From Streptomyces sp. JHA26 (GTDB lineage: Bacteria > Actinomycetota > Actinomycetes > Streptomycetales > Streptomycetaceae): DNA of 64,000 nt. The notes below the pieces were generated by a model. The model was not told the origin of the DNA. It saw only the letters and a list, made by a program, of their open reading frames with translations, and did not search any database. The position numbers were made by a program, and so were the translations under genes. The stretch is from the NCBI RefSeq assembly GCF_002005565.1, contig NZ_BDJC01000028.1, positions 30,264 through 94,263 on the forward strand. Direction: 5' to 3'. This document shows, piece after piece, positions 34,726 to 43,662 of the stretch; within the stretch, counting starts at the first letter, position 1; the number at the start of each line of letters is the position of its first letter.

Positions 34726-37128
34726 GTGGGCGGGATCACTCTGGTGCAGGACGAACCGGTCACCGCACCACCCCCGGAGGCCCTCGAGGCCCCCACTCCC
34801 GAGCCGGAGCGGGAGGACGGGCTCAGCCCGCGCCGGGTACGGCTGGTCTTCGTCGGACTGATGCTGGCGCTGCTGCTCGCCGCGCTGGAGCAGATGATCG
34901 TCGCCACCGCGCTGCCGAAGATCGTCGGCGAGCTGCACGGCCTGGACAAGATGTCCTGGGCGATCACCGCCTATCTGCTCACCTCCACCGTCGGACTGCC
35001 GATCTACGGCAAGCTCGGCGACCTCTTCGGCCGCAAGGGCGTCTTCCAGTTCGCCATCCTGGTCTTCGTCGTCGGCTCGGCCCTCGCCGGGCGCGCGCAG
35101 ACCATGGACCAGCTGATCGCCTTCCGCGCCGTGCAGGGGGTCGGCGCCGGCGGCCTGATGATCGGCGTGCAGGCGATCATCGCCGACATCGTGCCGCCCA
35201 GGGAGCGCGGCCGGTTCATGGGCCTGATCGGCGCCGCCTTCGGACTCGCCTCGGTCGCCGGACCCCTGCTGGGCGGTTACTTCACCGACCACCTCTCCTG
35301 GCGCTGGTGCTTCTACGTCAACGTGCCCTTCGGCCTGGTCACCATGGCCGTCGTCGCCGTCGTCCTGAAACTGCCCAGGCCCCGCGTCAAGCCCCGCCTG
35401 GACTTCCTCGGCGCCCTGCTGCTCGCCGCCGCCTCCACCTGCCTGGTACTGCTCACCAGCTGGGGCGGCACCGAGTACGCGTGGGACTCGGAGGTCATCC
35501 TCGGCCTGGCCGCCGGCGCGGTCGCGACGGCCGTCCTCTTCCTGGTCGCCGAGCGCTTCGCGCCCGAACCGCTGATCCCGCTGCGGCTGTTCCGGGACTC
35601 CGTCTTCAACGTCACCGCGCTGGTCGGCCTCGTCGTCGGCGTCGCCCTGTTCGGTGCCGCCAGCTACCTGCCGACCTTCCTGCAGATGGTCGACGGCGCC
35701 ACCGCCACCGAGTCCGGCCTGCTGATGCTCCCCATGATGGGCGGCATCGTCGGCGCCTCGATCGTCTCCGGGCAGCTCATCAGCCGCACCGGCCGCTACA
35801 AGGTCTACCCGGTCCTCGGCGGCGTCCTGTCCGTCCTCGGCATGTGGCTGCTCTCCCGCCTCGACGCCGACACGCCCCGGTCGCACTACAGCGTCTGGAT
35901 GGCCGTCCTCGGCGCCGGCATCGGCATGGTGATGCCGGTCCTGGTCCTCGCCGTGCAGAACTCCGTGCGCCCCACCGACCTCGGCACCGCCACCAGCGCC
36001 AACAACTACTTCCGGCAGATCGGCGGCAGCGTCGGCGCCGCGGTCTTCGGCACGCTCTTCGCCGGTCGGCTCACCGACGCCCTGGCCGACCGCGTGCCCG
36101 CCGGCGCGGGCACCGGCCTGCCCGACGCCGAGTCCATCACCCCGCAGCTCGTCCGCACCCTGCCCCCGGCGCTGCGCGACGCCTACATCGAGGCGTACGC
36201 CGACGCCATGCCGCGCATCTTCCTGTACCTGGTGCCGGTCCTCGTCCTCGGCCTGCTCATCGCCTTCTTCCTCAAGGAGAAACCACTGGTGTCCCACAAC
36301 GCCCCCGTCACCGAGCCCGAGACCACCCAGCCCACCGCCCAGGTCCCCCAGGCCCGCTCGCCGTACACCGCCGGCATCCCCGTCTGCGGCACGGTGCAGC
36401 ACCCCGACGGCACCGTGGTGCCCCGCGCCGCGCTCACCCTCATCGACGTCGGCGGCCAGCAGATCGGCCGCGGCGCCAGCGGCGACGACGGGCGGTACGC
36501 GCTGGCCACGCCCGGCTCCGGGTCGTACGTCCTGATCGCCGCCGCCGGCGGCCACCAGCCGCAGGCAGTCTCCGTGACCGTGGGCGAGCGGCCGGTCGAG
36601 CTGGACGTGGTCCTCGGCGGCGCCGGGCGCCTGGCCGGCTGTGTCGTCACCGCCGACGGCAGCCCCGTCCGGGACGCGATCGTCACCCTCACCAACGTCC
36701 ACGGCGAGGTCGTGGCCACCACCCGCAGCGCCCGCGAGGGCGGTTACGTCATCACCGAGCTGGTCGCCGGCGAGTACACCCTCGCCGCCAGCGCGCCCGC
36801 CTTCCGCCCGGCCGCCCTGCCGGTCAGCGTCCAGGCCGCCCGCGAGACCCGGCAGGACGTCGAACTGGCCGGCGGGGCCGTCCTGCGGGGCACCGTGCGG
36901 GCCAGCGGCGGACGGGCCGTGGAGGACGCCAGGGTGACGCTCCTCGACGCGGCCGGGAACGTCGTGGACACGCTGACCACCGGCCCCGACGGCACCTTCC
37001 GCTTCGTCGACCTGTCGTCCGGCGAGTACACCGTCATCGCCGCGGGCTACCCGCCCGTCGCCACCGTGCTCCAGGTGGCGGGCGGCGGCCGCACCGAACG
37101 CGACCTCCAGCTCGGGCACGAGGACTGA
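34726..37128 (+). CDS. MFS (DHA2) exporter fused to three carboxypeptidase-regulatory-like repeats
   Basis: 800 residues. Residues about 45-525 are a 14-TM DHA2 drug:proton antiporter (ALEQMIVATALPKIVGEL; GKLGDLFGRKG motif A; LGGYFTDHLSWRWCFYVNVP motif C). After helix 14 (FFLKEKP) come three beta-sandwich repeats of about 83 residues, at about 545-627, 628-710 and 711-795. Each has the pattern G-x-V-x4-G-x-x-V-x2-A-x-V-T-L, then GxY and G-x-Y-x-L-x-A-x-A. Such repeats normally lie outside the membrane. GTG at 34726 follows GAGGGGAG. The fusion suggests an exporter with a wall- or ligand-binding periphery; substrate unknown. Confidence 0.87.
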   Translation: MGGITLVQDEPVTAPPPEALEAPTPEPEREDGLSPRRVRLVFVGLMLALLLAALEQMIVATALPKIVGELHGLDKMSWAITAYLLTSTVGLPIYGKLGDLFGRKGVFQFAILVFVVGSALAGRAQTMDQLIAFRAVQGVGAGGLMIGVQAIIADIVPPRERGRFMGLIGAAFGLASVAGPLLGGYFTDHLSWRWCFYVNVPFGLVTMAVVAVVLKLPRPRVKPRLDFLGALLLAAASTCLVLLTSWGGTEYAWDSEVILGLAAGAVATAVLFLVAERFAPEPLIPLRLFRDSVFNVTALVGLVVGVALFGAASYLPTFLQMVDGATATESGLLMLPMMGGIVGASIVSGQLISRTGRYKVYPVLGGVLSVLGMWLLSRLDADTPRSHYSVWMAVLGAGIGMVMPVLVLAVQNSVRPTDLGTATSANNYFRQIGGSVGAAVFGTLFAGRLTDALADRVPAGAGTGLPDAESITPQLVRTLPPALRDAYIEAYADAMPRIFLYLVPVLVLGLLIAFFLKEKPLVSHNAPVTEPETTQPTAQVPQARSPYTAGIPVCGTVQHPDGTVVPRAALTLIDVGGQQIGRGASGDDGRYALATPGSGSYVLIAAAGGHQPQAVSVTVGERPVELDVVLGGAGRLAGCVVTADGSPVRDAIVTLTNVHGEVVATTRSAREGGYVITELVAGEYTLAASAPAFRPAALPVSVQAARETRQDVELAGGAVLRGTVRASGGRAVEDARVTLLDAAGNVVDTLTTGPDGTFRFVDLSSGEYTVIAAGYPPVATVLQVAGGGRTERDLQLGHED

Positions 37129-37279
37129 CACCCACGGGCAGCGCCGGCGCGGGGCGTGACGTGGCCCGCCCGGCGACGACCCACGGGTGCGGTCCCGTGC
37201 CGGCCCACCGGGGCGACCGGACGGAAGAGGTCGCCCGTGGGCCCTACGGGGTGAGTTCAGTGGTCCGGACCACCGACAG

Positions 37280-37288
37280 TTGTCCACA
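37280..37288 (+). promoter_or_regulatory. Single perfect Streptomyces-consensus DnaA box
   Basis: TTGTCCACA matches the preferred Streptomyces DnaA-binding nonamer exactly. It lies 43 bases upstream of the small leader frame and 99 bases upstream of the M55 peptidase start. I saw no second box nearby, so this is not an origin; it could be a regulatory or titration site, or chance. Confidence 0.3.
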
Positions 37289-37330
37289 GGCCTGGCCGAG
37301 GCGGCCCGGCAGCGCGTACGGTTTCGGGGC

Positions 37331-37390
37331 ATGAAGATCCACGCCGCTCTGCGGCACGCCCCTGACCTGCGAACGGACCACGCTTCGTGA
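37331..37390 (+). CDS. Possible 19-residue leader peptide coupled to the M55 peptidase gene
   Basis: ATG at 37331 opens a 19-codon frame (MKIHAALRHAPDLRTDHAS). Its TGA overlaps the GTG start of the peptidase gene as GTGA at 37387-37390. The peptidase start has no clear ribosome site of its own, so translation through this frame could deliver ribosomes to it. The frame's own ribosome site is weak. Confidence 0.35.
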   Translation: MKIHAALRHAPDLRTDHAS

Positions 37391-38220
37391 AAATCCTGAT
37401 CAGCGCCGACATGGAGGGCGCCACCGGCGTCACCTGGCCGGCCGACGTGCTGCCGGGGACCCCGCAGTGGGAGCGGTGCCGGTCGATGTTCACCTCCGAC
37501 GTGAACGCCGCCGTGCAGGGCTTCTTCGACGGCGGCGCCGACGAGGTGCTCGTCAACGAGGCGCACTGGAGCATGCGCAACCTGCTCCTGGAGCGGCTCG
37601 ACGAGCGGACCGAGATGCTCACCGGCCGGCACAAGGCCCTCTCCATGGTCGAGGGCGTGCAGCACGGGGACGTCGACGGCATCGCCTTCATCGGCTACCA
37701 CGCCGGCGCCGGCATGGAGGGCGTCCTCGCGCACACCTACCTCGCCAACCAGATCACCGGCGTGTGGCTGAACGACGTACGGGCCAGCGAGGGCCTGCTC
37801 AACGCCCACGTCGTCGCCGAGTACGGGGTGCCCGTCGTGCTGGTCACCGGGGACGACGTGGCCTGCGAGGACGCGCTCGGCTACGCGCCCGGGGCGCTGA
37901 AGGTCGCGGTCAAGGACCACGTCTCACGGTACGCGGCCGTGTGCCGCACCCCCGCCAGGACCGCCGCCGACATCCGGGCCGCGGCCGAGAAGGCGGTGAC
38001 GCTCGCGGTGCGGCACGAGCCGGTGAACGGCGGCCCGTTCACCGTCGCCGTCGAGTTCGACGCCGAGCACCTGGCGGACGCCGCGACCGTCGTGCCGGGC
38101 GTGGCCCGCGTCGGGGAGCGCAAGGTGGCGTACACCCACGACACGATGTTCGAGACGATCCGCACCTTCAAGGCGGTCACCACGATCGTCTCGTCCGCGG
38201 TGGAGGAGCAGTATGGCTGA
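37387..38220 (+). CDS. M55-family D-aminopeptidase (DppA-like)
   Basis: 277 residues. The zinc ligands of Bacillus DppA are in register: Asp8 and Glu10 in SADMEGATG, His60 in VNEAHW, His105 in FIGYHAGAGM and Glu135 in RASEG. It cleaves N-terminal D-amino acids from short peptides, typically D-Ala-D-Ala-containing wall fragments. It is the first major gene of a run with M20, S9 and S66 peptidases and shares eight bases with the M20 gene (38213-38220). Confidence 0.9.
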   Translation: MKILISADMEGATGVTWPADVLPGTPQWERCRSMFTSDVNAAVQGFFDGGADEVLVNEAHWSMRNLLLERLDERTEMLTGRHKALSMVEGVQHGDVDGIAFIGYHAGAGMEGVLAHTYLANQITGVWLNDVRASEGLLNAHVVAEYGVPVVLVTGDDVACEDALGYAPGALKVAVKDHVSRYAAVCRTPARTAADIRAAAEKAVTLAVRHEPVNGGPFTVAVEFDAEHLADAATVVPGVARVGERKVAYTHDTMFETIRTFKAVTTIVSSAVEEQYG

Positions 38221-39547
38221 GCAGTCCGGGAGCGGATCCGAGGGCACGGACGCGCGGGCGCTGGACGAGGTCGTCCGGTTCACCTCCGACCTCATCCGGA
38301 TCGACACCACCAACCGGGGCGGCGGCGACTGCCGGGAACGCCCTGCCGCCGAGTACGCCGCCGAGCGGCTCGCCGAGGCCGGGATCGAGCCCACGCTCCT
38401 GGAGCGCACCGAGGGCCGGACCAACGTCGTCGCCCGGATCGAGGGCACCGACCCGTCCGCCGACGCGCTGCTCGTCCACGGCCACCTGGACGTGGTGCCC
38501 GCCGAGGCCGCCGACTGGAGCGTCGACCCGTTCTCCGGGGAGATCCGCGACGGCGTCGTCTGGGGGCGCGGCGCGGTCGACATGAAGAACATGGACGCGA
38601 TGATCCTCGCCGTCGCGCGCGACTGGGCCCGGCGGGGCGTACGGCCGCGGCGGGACATCGTGATCGCGTTCACCGCCGACGAGGAGGCCAGCGCCGAGGA
38701 CGGCTCCGGCTTCCTCGCCGACCGGCACGCCGCGCTGTTCGAGGGCTGCACCGAAGGCATCAGCGAGTCCGGGGCGTTCACCTTCCACGACGGCTCCGGC
38801 CGGGAGATCTACCCGATCGCGGCGGGAGAGCGCGGCACCGGCTGGCTGAAGCTCACCGCACGCGGACGCGCCGGACACGGCTCCAAGGTGAACCGGGAGA
38901 ACGCCGTGACCCGGCTCGCGGCGGCGATCACCCGGATCGGCGAGCACAAGTGGCCGCTGCGCCTGACCCCGACCGTCGGCGCCGCCCTCACCGAACTCGC
39001 CGCCCTGTACGGCATCGACACCGGCCTCCGCGACGTCGACGTCCTGCTGGACAAGCTCGGACCGGCCGCCACCCTGGTCGAGGCGACCGTCCGCAACAGC
39101 AGCAACCCGACGATGCTGGACGCCGGTTACAAGGTCAACGTCATCCCCGGCCAGGCCGTGGCCTACGTCGACGGGCGTTTCCTGTACGGCTGGGAGGACG
39201 AGTTCCGCGCCACCCTCGACCGGCTCACCGGTCCGGACGTGGACTGGGAGTTCGCCCACCGGGAGGTCGCCCTCCAGGCACCGGTGGACTCGCCGACGTT
39301 CGCGGGGATGCGCGCCGCCGTCGAGGAGTTCGCCCCCGAGGGGCACGTCGTGCCGTACTGCATGTCCGGCGGCACGGACGCCAAGCAGTTCTCGCGGCTC
39401 GGCATCACCGGCTACGGGTTCGCGCCGCTGAAGCTGCCGGAGGGCTTCGACTACCAGGCCCTCTTCCACGGCGTCGACGAACGCGTCCCCGTCGAGGCGC
39501 TGCACTTCGGTGTCCGCGTCCTCGACCGGTTCCTGCGCACGGCCTAG
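38213..39547 (+). CDS. M20-family metallopeptidase (ArgE/DapE/ACY1-type)
   Basis: 444 residues. Dinuclear metal ligands are visible: VHGHLDVVP (His, Asp), WGRGAVDMKN (bridging Asp), FTADEEASAED (Glu-Glu), and C-terminal HGVDERVP (His). The dimerisation lid lies between about residues 215 and 335 (GHGSKVNRENAVTRLAAAI). It hydrolyses an N-acyl or peptide bond in the cytoplasm; exact substrate unknown. The ATG lies inside the end of the M55 gene, so the two are translationally coupled. Confidence 0.9.
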   Translation: MAEQSGSGSEGTDARALDEVVRFTSDLIRIDTTNRGGGDCRERPAAEYAAERLAEAGIEPTLLERTEGRTNVVARIEGTDPSADALLVHGHLDVVPAEAADWSVDPFSGEIRDGVVWGRGAVDMKNMDAMILAVARDWARRGVRPRRDIVIAFTADEEASAEDGSGFLADRHAALFEGCTEGISESGAFTFHDGSGREIYPIAAGERGTGWLKLTARGRAGHGSKVNRENAVTRLAAAITRIGEHKWPLRLTPTVGAALTELAALYGIDTGLRDVDVLLDKLGPAATLVEATVRNSSNPTMLDAGYKVNVIPGQAVAYVDGRFLYGWEDEFRATLDRLTGPDVDWEFAHREVALQAPVDSPTFAGMRAAVEEFAPEGHVVPYCMSGGTDAKQFSRLGITGYGFAPLKLPEGFDYQALFHGVDERVPVEALHFGVRVLDRFLRTA

Positions 39548-39596
39548 TACACCCGCTCGACAAGGCTCTGGAGAGAAGAAGGTGGGGAGGAAGTCG

Positions 39597-41552
39597 GTGC
39601 AGACCCTGGCGTACGGATCGTGGCCCTCGCCGATCGACGCGGCGCTCGCCGCCGCACACGACGGGCGGCCCGAGGACGTGGGTTTCGTCGGCGACGAGGT
39701 GTGGTGGACCGCGCCCAGACCCGCCGAGGGCGGCCGACGCACCCTGGTCCGACGGCACCCGGACGGCACCGAGGAGCCGGTGCTGCCCGCGCCGTGGAAC
39801 GTGCGCAGCCGCGTCATCGAGTACGGCGGCCGGCCCTGGGCCGCGCTCATGACCGACGCGGGGCCGCTGGTGGTCTTCGTGGACTTCGCCGACCAGCGGC
39901 TGTACGCCTGGGAGCCGGGCGGCGCCGAGCCGCGTCCGCTGACGCCCGTCTCCCCGGTGGGCGGCGGGCTGCGCTGGGCCGAGCCCGACCTGCGCCCGGA
40001 ACGCGGCGAGGTGTGGTGCGTGCTGGAGGAGTTCACCGGCGACGGGCCGAGCGACGTGCGTCGCGTCCCGGTGGCGGTGCCGCTGGACGGATCGGCGGCC
40101 GGCGACCGGGACGCGGTGCGTGAACTCACCGGTGAACGGCACCGGTTCGTCACCGGGCCGCGCGTCTCGCCCGACGGGCGACGCGCCGCCTGGCTCGCCT
40201 GGGACCACCCACGCATGCCGTGGGACGGCACCGAGCTGATCGTCGCCGACATCGGCCCCGAGGGCACCTTCCGGGACGCCCGGACCGTCGCCGGCGGCCC
40301 CGAGGAGTCGATCGTCCAGGCCGACTGGGCCCCCGACGGCGCCCTGCTGTACGCCTCCGACCGCACCGGCTGGTGGAACCTGTACCGCGACGGGCGGCCA
40401 CTGTGCACCCGCGAGGAGGAGTTCGGCGGGCCGCTGTGGAAGCTCGGGCAGCGCTGGTTCGCCCCGCTGGACAACGGCCTGATCGCCGTCGTGCACGGTC
40501 GCGGCGCCGCCGCCCTCGGCATACTCGACCCGGAGACCGGCGAGGTCGTCGACGTGGCCGGACCCTGGACCGAGTTCGCGGCCACCCTCGCCGCCCACGG
40601 CGAGCGCGTGGTGTCCGTCGGCGCCGGCCCGCGCAGCGGCTACGAGGTGGTGGAGCTGGACACGCGCACCGGCCGGGCCCGCGTGATCGGCGCCCCGCAC
40701 CACGACGCCGTGGACCCCGCCCACTACCCCGAACCGCAGGTCCGCACCTTCACCGGCCCCGGCGGACGCGACATCCACGCACACGTCCACCCGCCGCGCC
40801 ACCCCGACTGCGCCGCCCCCGACGGCGAACTGCCGCCGTACGTGATCTGGGCGCACGGCGGCCCCACCAGCCGGTCGCCCCTGGTCCTGGACCTGGAGAT
40901 CGCCTACTTCACCTCGCGCGGCATCGGCGTCGCGGAGGTCGACTACGGCGGCTCGACGGGGCACGGCCGGGAGTACCGCAACCGGCTGCGCGGGCAGTGG
41001 GGCGTCGTCGACGTCGAGGACTGCGCGGCCGTCGCCCTGGCCCTCGCCGACGAGGGCACCGCGGACCGCGCACGGCTCGCCGTACGCGGTGGCAGCGCGG
41101 GCGGCTGGACGGCGGCCGCGTCGCTCACCGCCACCGACGTCTACGCCTGCGGCACGGTCGTCTACCCGATCCTCGACCTGACCGGCTGGGGCACGGGGGA
41201 GACCCACGACTTCGAGTCGCAGTACCTGGAGAGCCTGATCGGGCCCCTCGCCGAGGTGCCCGACCGCTACACCGAACGGTCGCCCGTCGAGCACGCCGAC
41301 CGCGTCAGGGCACCGTTCCTGCTGCTCCAGGGCCTGGACGACGTGATCTGCCCGCCCGTCCAGTGCGAGCGGTTCCTCGCCCGCATCGCGGGGCGCGGGG
41401 TGCCGCACGCCTACATCGCCTTCGAGGGCGAGGGACACGGCTTCCGCCGCGCGGAGACCATGGTGCGCGCCCTGGAGTCCGAACTCTCCCTCTACGCCCA
41501 GGCCTTCGGCCTGGACGTGCCCGGCATCCCGACCCTGGAGCTGACCGAGTGA
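39597..41552 (+). CDS. S9-family prolyl-oligopeptidase-type serine peptidase
   Basis: About 651 residues. The N-terminal two-thirds form a beta-propeller with repeated WAPDG/YASDRTGWWNLY-like blades. The C-terminal hydrolase domain has nucleophile Ser in VRGGSAGGWTAA, Asp in LQGLDDVICPP and His in EGEGHGFRRAE; IWAHGGPTSRS is the oxyanion loop. It degrades short peptides in the cytoplasm. Two starts are possible, GTG 39582 and GTG 39597. I chose 39597 because GGGGAGG sits six bases upstream. The stop overlaps the S66 start. Confidence 0.88.
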   Translation: MQTLAYGSWPSPIDAALAAAHDGRPEDVGFVGDEVWWTAPRPAEGGRRTLVRRHPDGTEEPVLPAPWNVRSRVIEYGGRPWAALMTDAGPLVVFVDFADQRLYAWEPGGAEPRPLTPVSPVGGGLRWAEPDLRPERGEVWCVLEEFTGDGPSDVRRVPVAVPLDGSAAGDRDAVRELTGERHRFVTGPRVSPDGRRAAWLAWDHPRMPWDGTELIVADIGPEGTFRDARTVAGGPEESIVQADWAPDGALLYASDRTGWWNLYRDGRPLCTREEEFGGPLWKLGQRWFAPLDNGLIAVVHGRGAAALGILDPETGEVVDVAGPWTEFAATLAAHGERVVSVGAGPRSGYEVVELDTRTGRARVIGAPHHDAVDPAHYPEPQVRTFTGPGGRDIHAHVHPPRHPDCAAPDGELPPYVIWAHGGPTSRSPLVLDLEIAYFTSRGIGVAEVDYGGSTGHGREYRNRLRGQWGVVDVEDCAAVALALADEGTADRARLAVRGGSAGGWTAAASLTATDVYACGTVVYPILDLTGWGTGETHDFESQYLESLIGPLAEVPDRYTERSPVEHADRVRAPFLLLQGLDDVICPPVQCERFLARIAGRGVPHAYIAFEGEGHGFRRAETMVRALESELSLYAQAFGLDVPGIPTLELTE

Positions 41553-42475
41553 AGTCCCTGCTGCGTCCCGCCCGGCTCGGACCGGGCGCCCGCGTCGCCG
41601 TCGTCGCACCCAGTGGACCGGTGCCCGAGGAGCGGCTGCAGGCCGGCCTCGACGTCCTGCGCGGCTGGGACCTCGACCCCGTCGTGGCGCCGCACGTCCT
41701 GGACCGGCACGCCACCTTCGACTACCTCGCCGGCGCCGACGCCGATCGCGCCGCCGACCTCCAGGCGGCCTGGTGCGACCCCGCCGTGGACGCCGTGCTG
41801 TGCGCCCGCGGCGGGTACGGCGTCCAGCGCATGATCGACCTGCTCGACTGGGAGGCGATGCGCGCGGCCGGCCCGAAGGTGTTCGTCGGCTTCAGCGACA
41901 TCACCGCACTGCACGAGGCGTTCGCCCGCCGGCTGGGCCTGGTCACCCTGCACGGGCCGATGGCCGCGGGCGTCGACTTCCTCAAGAACGCGCGGGCGCA
42001 GGACCACCTGAAAGCCACCCTGTTCGCCCCGGAGACGGTCCGCGTCATCGCCTCCGGCGGCAGCACGCCGATGGTGCCCGGCCGCGCCCGGGGCGTCACC
42101 CTCGGCGGCTGCCTCGCCCTGCTCGCCGCCGAGCTGGGCACCCCGCACGCCCGGCCCTCCGCCCGCGGCGGGCTGCTGTGCCTGGAGGACGTGGGGGAGG
42201 AGCCGTACCGCATCGACCGCTACCTCACCCAGCTGCTGCGCGCCGGATGGCTCGACGGCGTCGCCGGGGTGCTGCTCGGGTCGTGGGAGCAGTGCGAACC
42301 CGCCGAGCCGCTGCGCCCGCTGCTGGCCGACCGGCTCGGCGGCCTCGGCGTGCCGGTCGTCGACGGCTTCGGCTTCGGGCACTGCGCGGGGGCGCTGACG
42401 ATCCCCTTCGGAGCGGCTGCGGAACTCGACGCGGACGCGGGCACCTTGACGCTGGACGAGCCGGCGCTGCGCTGA
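41549..42475 (+). CDS. S66-family muramoyl-tetrapeptide (LD-) carboxypeptidase
   Basis: 308 residues. The family pattern is VAVVAPSGPVPEERL at the N-terminus, ARGGYGVQRMIDLLD, and GFSDITALHEAF with the probable nucleophile Ser. GGCLALLAAELGTP, LEDVGEEPYRIDRYL (catalytic Glu) and GFGFGHCAGALTIP (catalytic His) follow. It removes the terminal D-Ala from murein tetrapeptides in cell-wall recycling. GTG overlaps the S9 stop as GTGA (41549-41552). With the D-aminopeptidase two genes upstream it points to reuse of wall peptides. Confidence 0.9.
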   Translation: MKSLLRPARLGPGARVAVVAPSGPVPEERLQAGLDVLRGWDLDPVVAPHVLDRHATFDYLAGADADRAADLQAAWCDPAVDAVLCARGGYGVQRMIDLLDWEAMRAAGPKVFVGFSDITALHEAFARRLGLVTLHGPMAAGVDFLKNARAQDHLKATLFAPETVRVIASGGSTPMVPGRARGVTLGGCLALLAAELGTPHARPSARGGLLCLEDVGEEPYRIDRYLTQLLRAGWLDGVAGVLLGSWEQCEPAEPLRPLLADRLGGLGVPVVDGFGFGHCAGALTIPFGAAAELDADAGTLTLDEPALR

Positions 42476-42500
42476 CCGGGCACCTCGCCCCGGACCGCCG

Positions 42501-42506
42501 TAGAGT
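42501..42506 (+). promoter_or_regulatory. -10 element of a leaderless GNAT transcript
   Basis: TAGAGT ends six bases before the ATG at 42513, placing a transcription start on or next to the A of the start codon. No good -35 hexamer is seen at 17-18 bases. This would let the GNAT gene be expressed apart from the peptidase operon. Confidence 0.4.
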
Positions 42507-42512
42507 GGCGGG

Positions 42513-43064
42513 ATGCCGCACACCGCCTCCCGCCACCTCGCCGAGGGCCCCCGCGTGGGCATACGGCACTTCACGTACGACGACGGCGCCGAGTTCACCG
42601 CCCGGGTGCGGGAGAGCAAGGACCTGCACCATCCGTGGCTCTTCCCGCCGGACAGCGCCGCGGCGTACGCCGCCTACGCGACCCGGCTCATCGAGGACCC
42701 GACCAAGGCCGGGTTCCTGGTGTGCGAGAAGGACGGCGGGGGCATCGCCGGATTCATCAACATCAACAACATCGTCCACGGCGGCTTCCTCAGCGGAGCC
42801 CTCGGCTACGGCGCCTTCGCGCACGCGGCGGGCCGGGGCCTGATGCGTGAGGGCCTGGACCTCGTCGTACGGTACGCGTTCGGGCCGCTGCGGCTGCACC
42901 GCCTGGAGATCAACGTGCAGCCGGGCAACGCCGCCTCGATCGCGCTGGCCCGCGCCTGCGGGTTCCGCCTGGAGGGCTTCTCGCCGAGGATGCTCCACAT
43001 CGACGGGGCCTGGCGCGACCACCAGCGCTGGGCGATCACCGCCGAGGACGTGTCTTCCGGTTGA
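42513..43064 (+). CDS. GNAT acetyltransferase, RimJ/RimL type
   Basis: 183 residues. VGIRHFTYDDGAEFTARVRES opens the domain. IAGFININNIVHGGFLSGALGYGAF and MREGLDLVVRYAFGPLRLHRLEINVQPGNAASIALARACGF are strongly typical of ribosomal-protein or antibiotic N-acetyltransferases of this subgroup. The target is not predictable. No ribosome site is seen, in line with a leaderless start. It follows the S66 gene by 37 bases and overlaps the convergent DUF6204 gene by 29 bases. Confidence 0.87.
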   Translation: MPHTASRHLAEGPRVGIRHFTYDDGAEFTARVRESKDLHHPWLFPPDSAAAYAAYATRLIEDPTKAGFLVCEKDGGGIAGFININNIVHGGFLSGALGYGAFAHAAGRGLMREGLDLVVRYAFGPLRLHRLEINVQPGNAASIALARACGFRLEGFSPRMLHIDGAWRDHQRWAITAEDVSSG

Positions 43065-43383
43065 TCTTCATGGTGTCCAGGTCCGTCACCGTCGACCTCA
43101 GGCCGCCGAACCCGTAGCCGAGCCCGCGCAGCACCGTCTCCGCCCGGTCCTCGGCGATCGCGCCCGCCATCTCCTCGCCGTCCGCCGCGTCCGACACCAC
43201 GACGAACCGCATCGAGAAGTGCTTCAGCGGCGACGGCTCGTACGACAGCGAGCCCTCCTCGGTGAACCGCATGCTCGCCATCCCGTGGTCGGCCGCCTCG
43301 GCGAGCAACCGGGCACGGGTCTCTTCGGTCAGGTCCTCCCAGGTGCCCCGGACGATCACCCGGTAGGTGTGCCGCTCGCTCAC
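43036..43383 (-). CDS. DUF6204-type small protein
   Basis: 115 residues. The pattern HTYRVIVRGTWEDLTEETRARLLAEAADHGM, then FTEEGSLSYEPSPLKHFSMRFVV, is a small actinobacterial family of unknown function that I recall as DUF6204. It looks like an alpha/beta ferredoxin-like fold with no obvious active site. The GTG at 43383 has GGAGGAG upstream and is preferred to the GTG at 43401. Confidence 0.7.
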   Translation of the reverse strand: MSERHTYRVIVRGTWEDLTEETRARLLAEAADHGMASMRFTEEGSLSYEPSPLKHFSMRFVVVSDAADGEEMAGAIAEDRAETVLRGLGYGFGGLRSTVTDLDTMKINRKTRPRR

Positions 43384-43662
43384 GCTCTGCTCCTCCGTCA
43401 CGTACGCCGACCGACCGACTGTATGCGGTCCCCGGCACGGCCCCCAGCGAATAAACGTGAGTCACGTCCCGCGAACGCGGTCGGCACCGCTCCTGCTCAC
43501 CGCCCTTGCTCACCGCGCCGGCGAGCGGCTCCCACGGGGAAGCGTGACGACGATCCGACGCGAGGTACGGACGCCGCCCGCCGAGGGCCGGCGCGCCGCT
43601 CCCGGCCCGCCACGGCTTCCGGATGCGGCCGGGCGGGGGACGACCCCGCCGCCCGACCGGTC

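Noticed and set aside
34531..37920. A 1129-codon minus-strand frame opposite the MFS fusion
   Set aside because: Translation is repetitive Gly/Asp/Gln/Val with no fold; the plus strand has 14 helices and conserved motifs.
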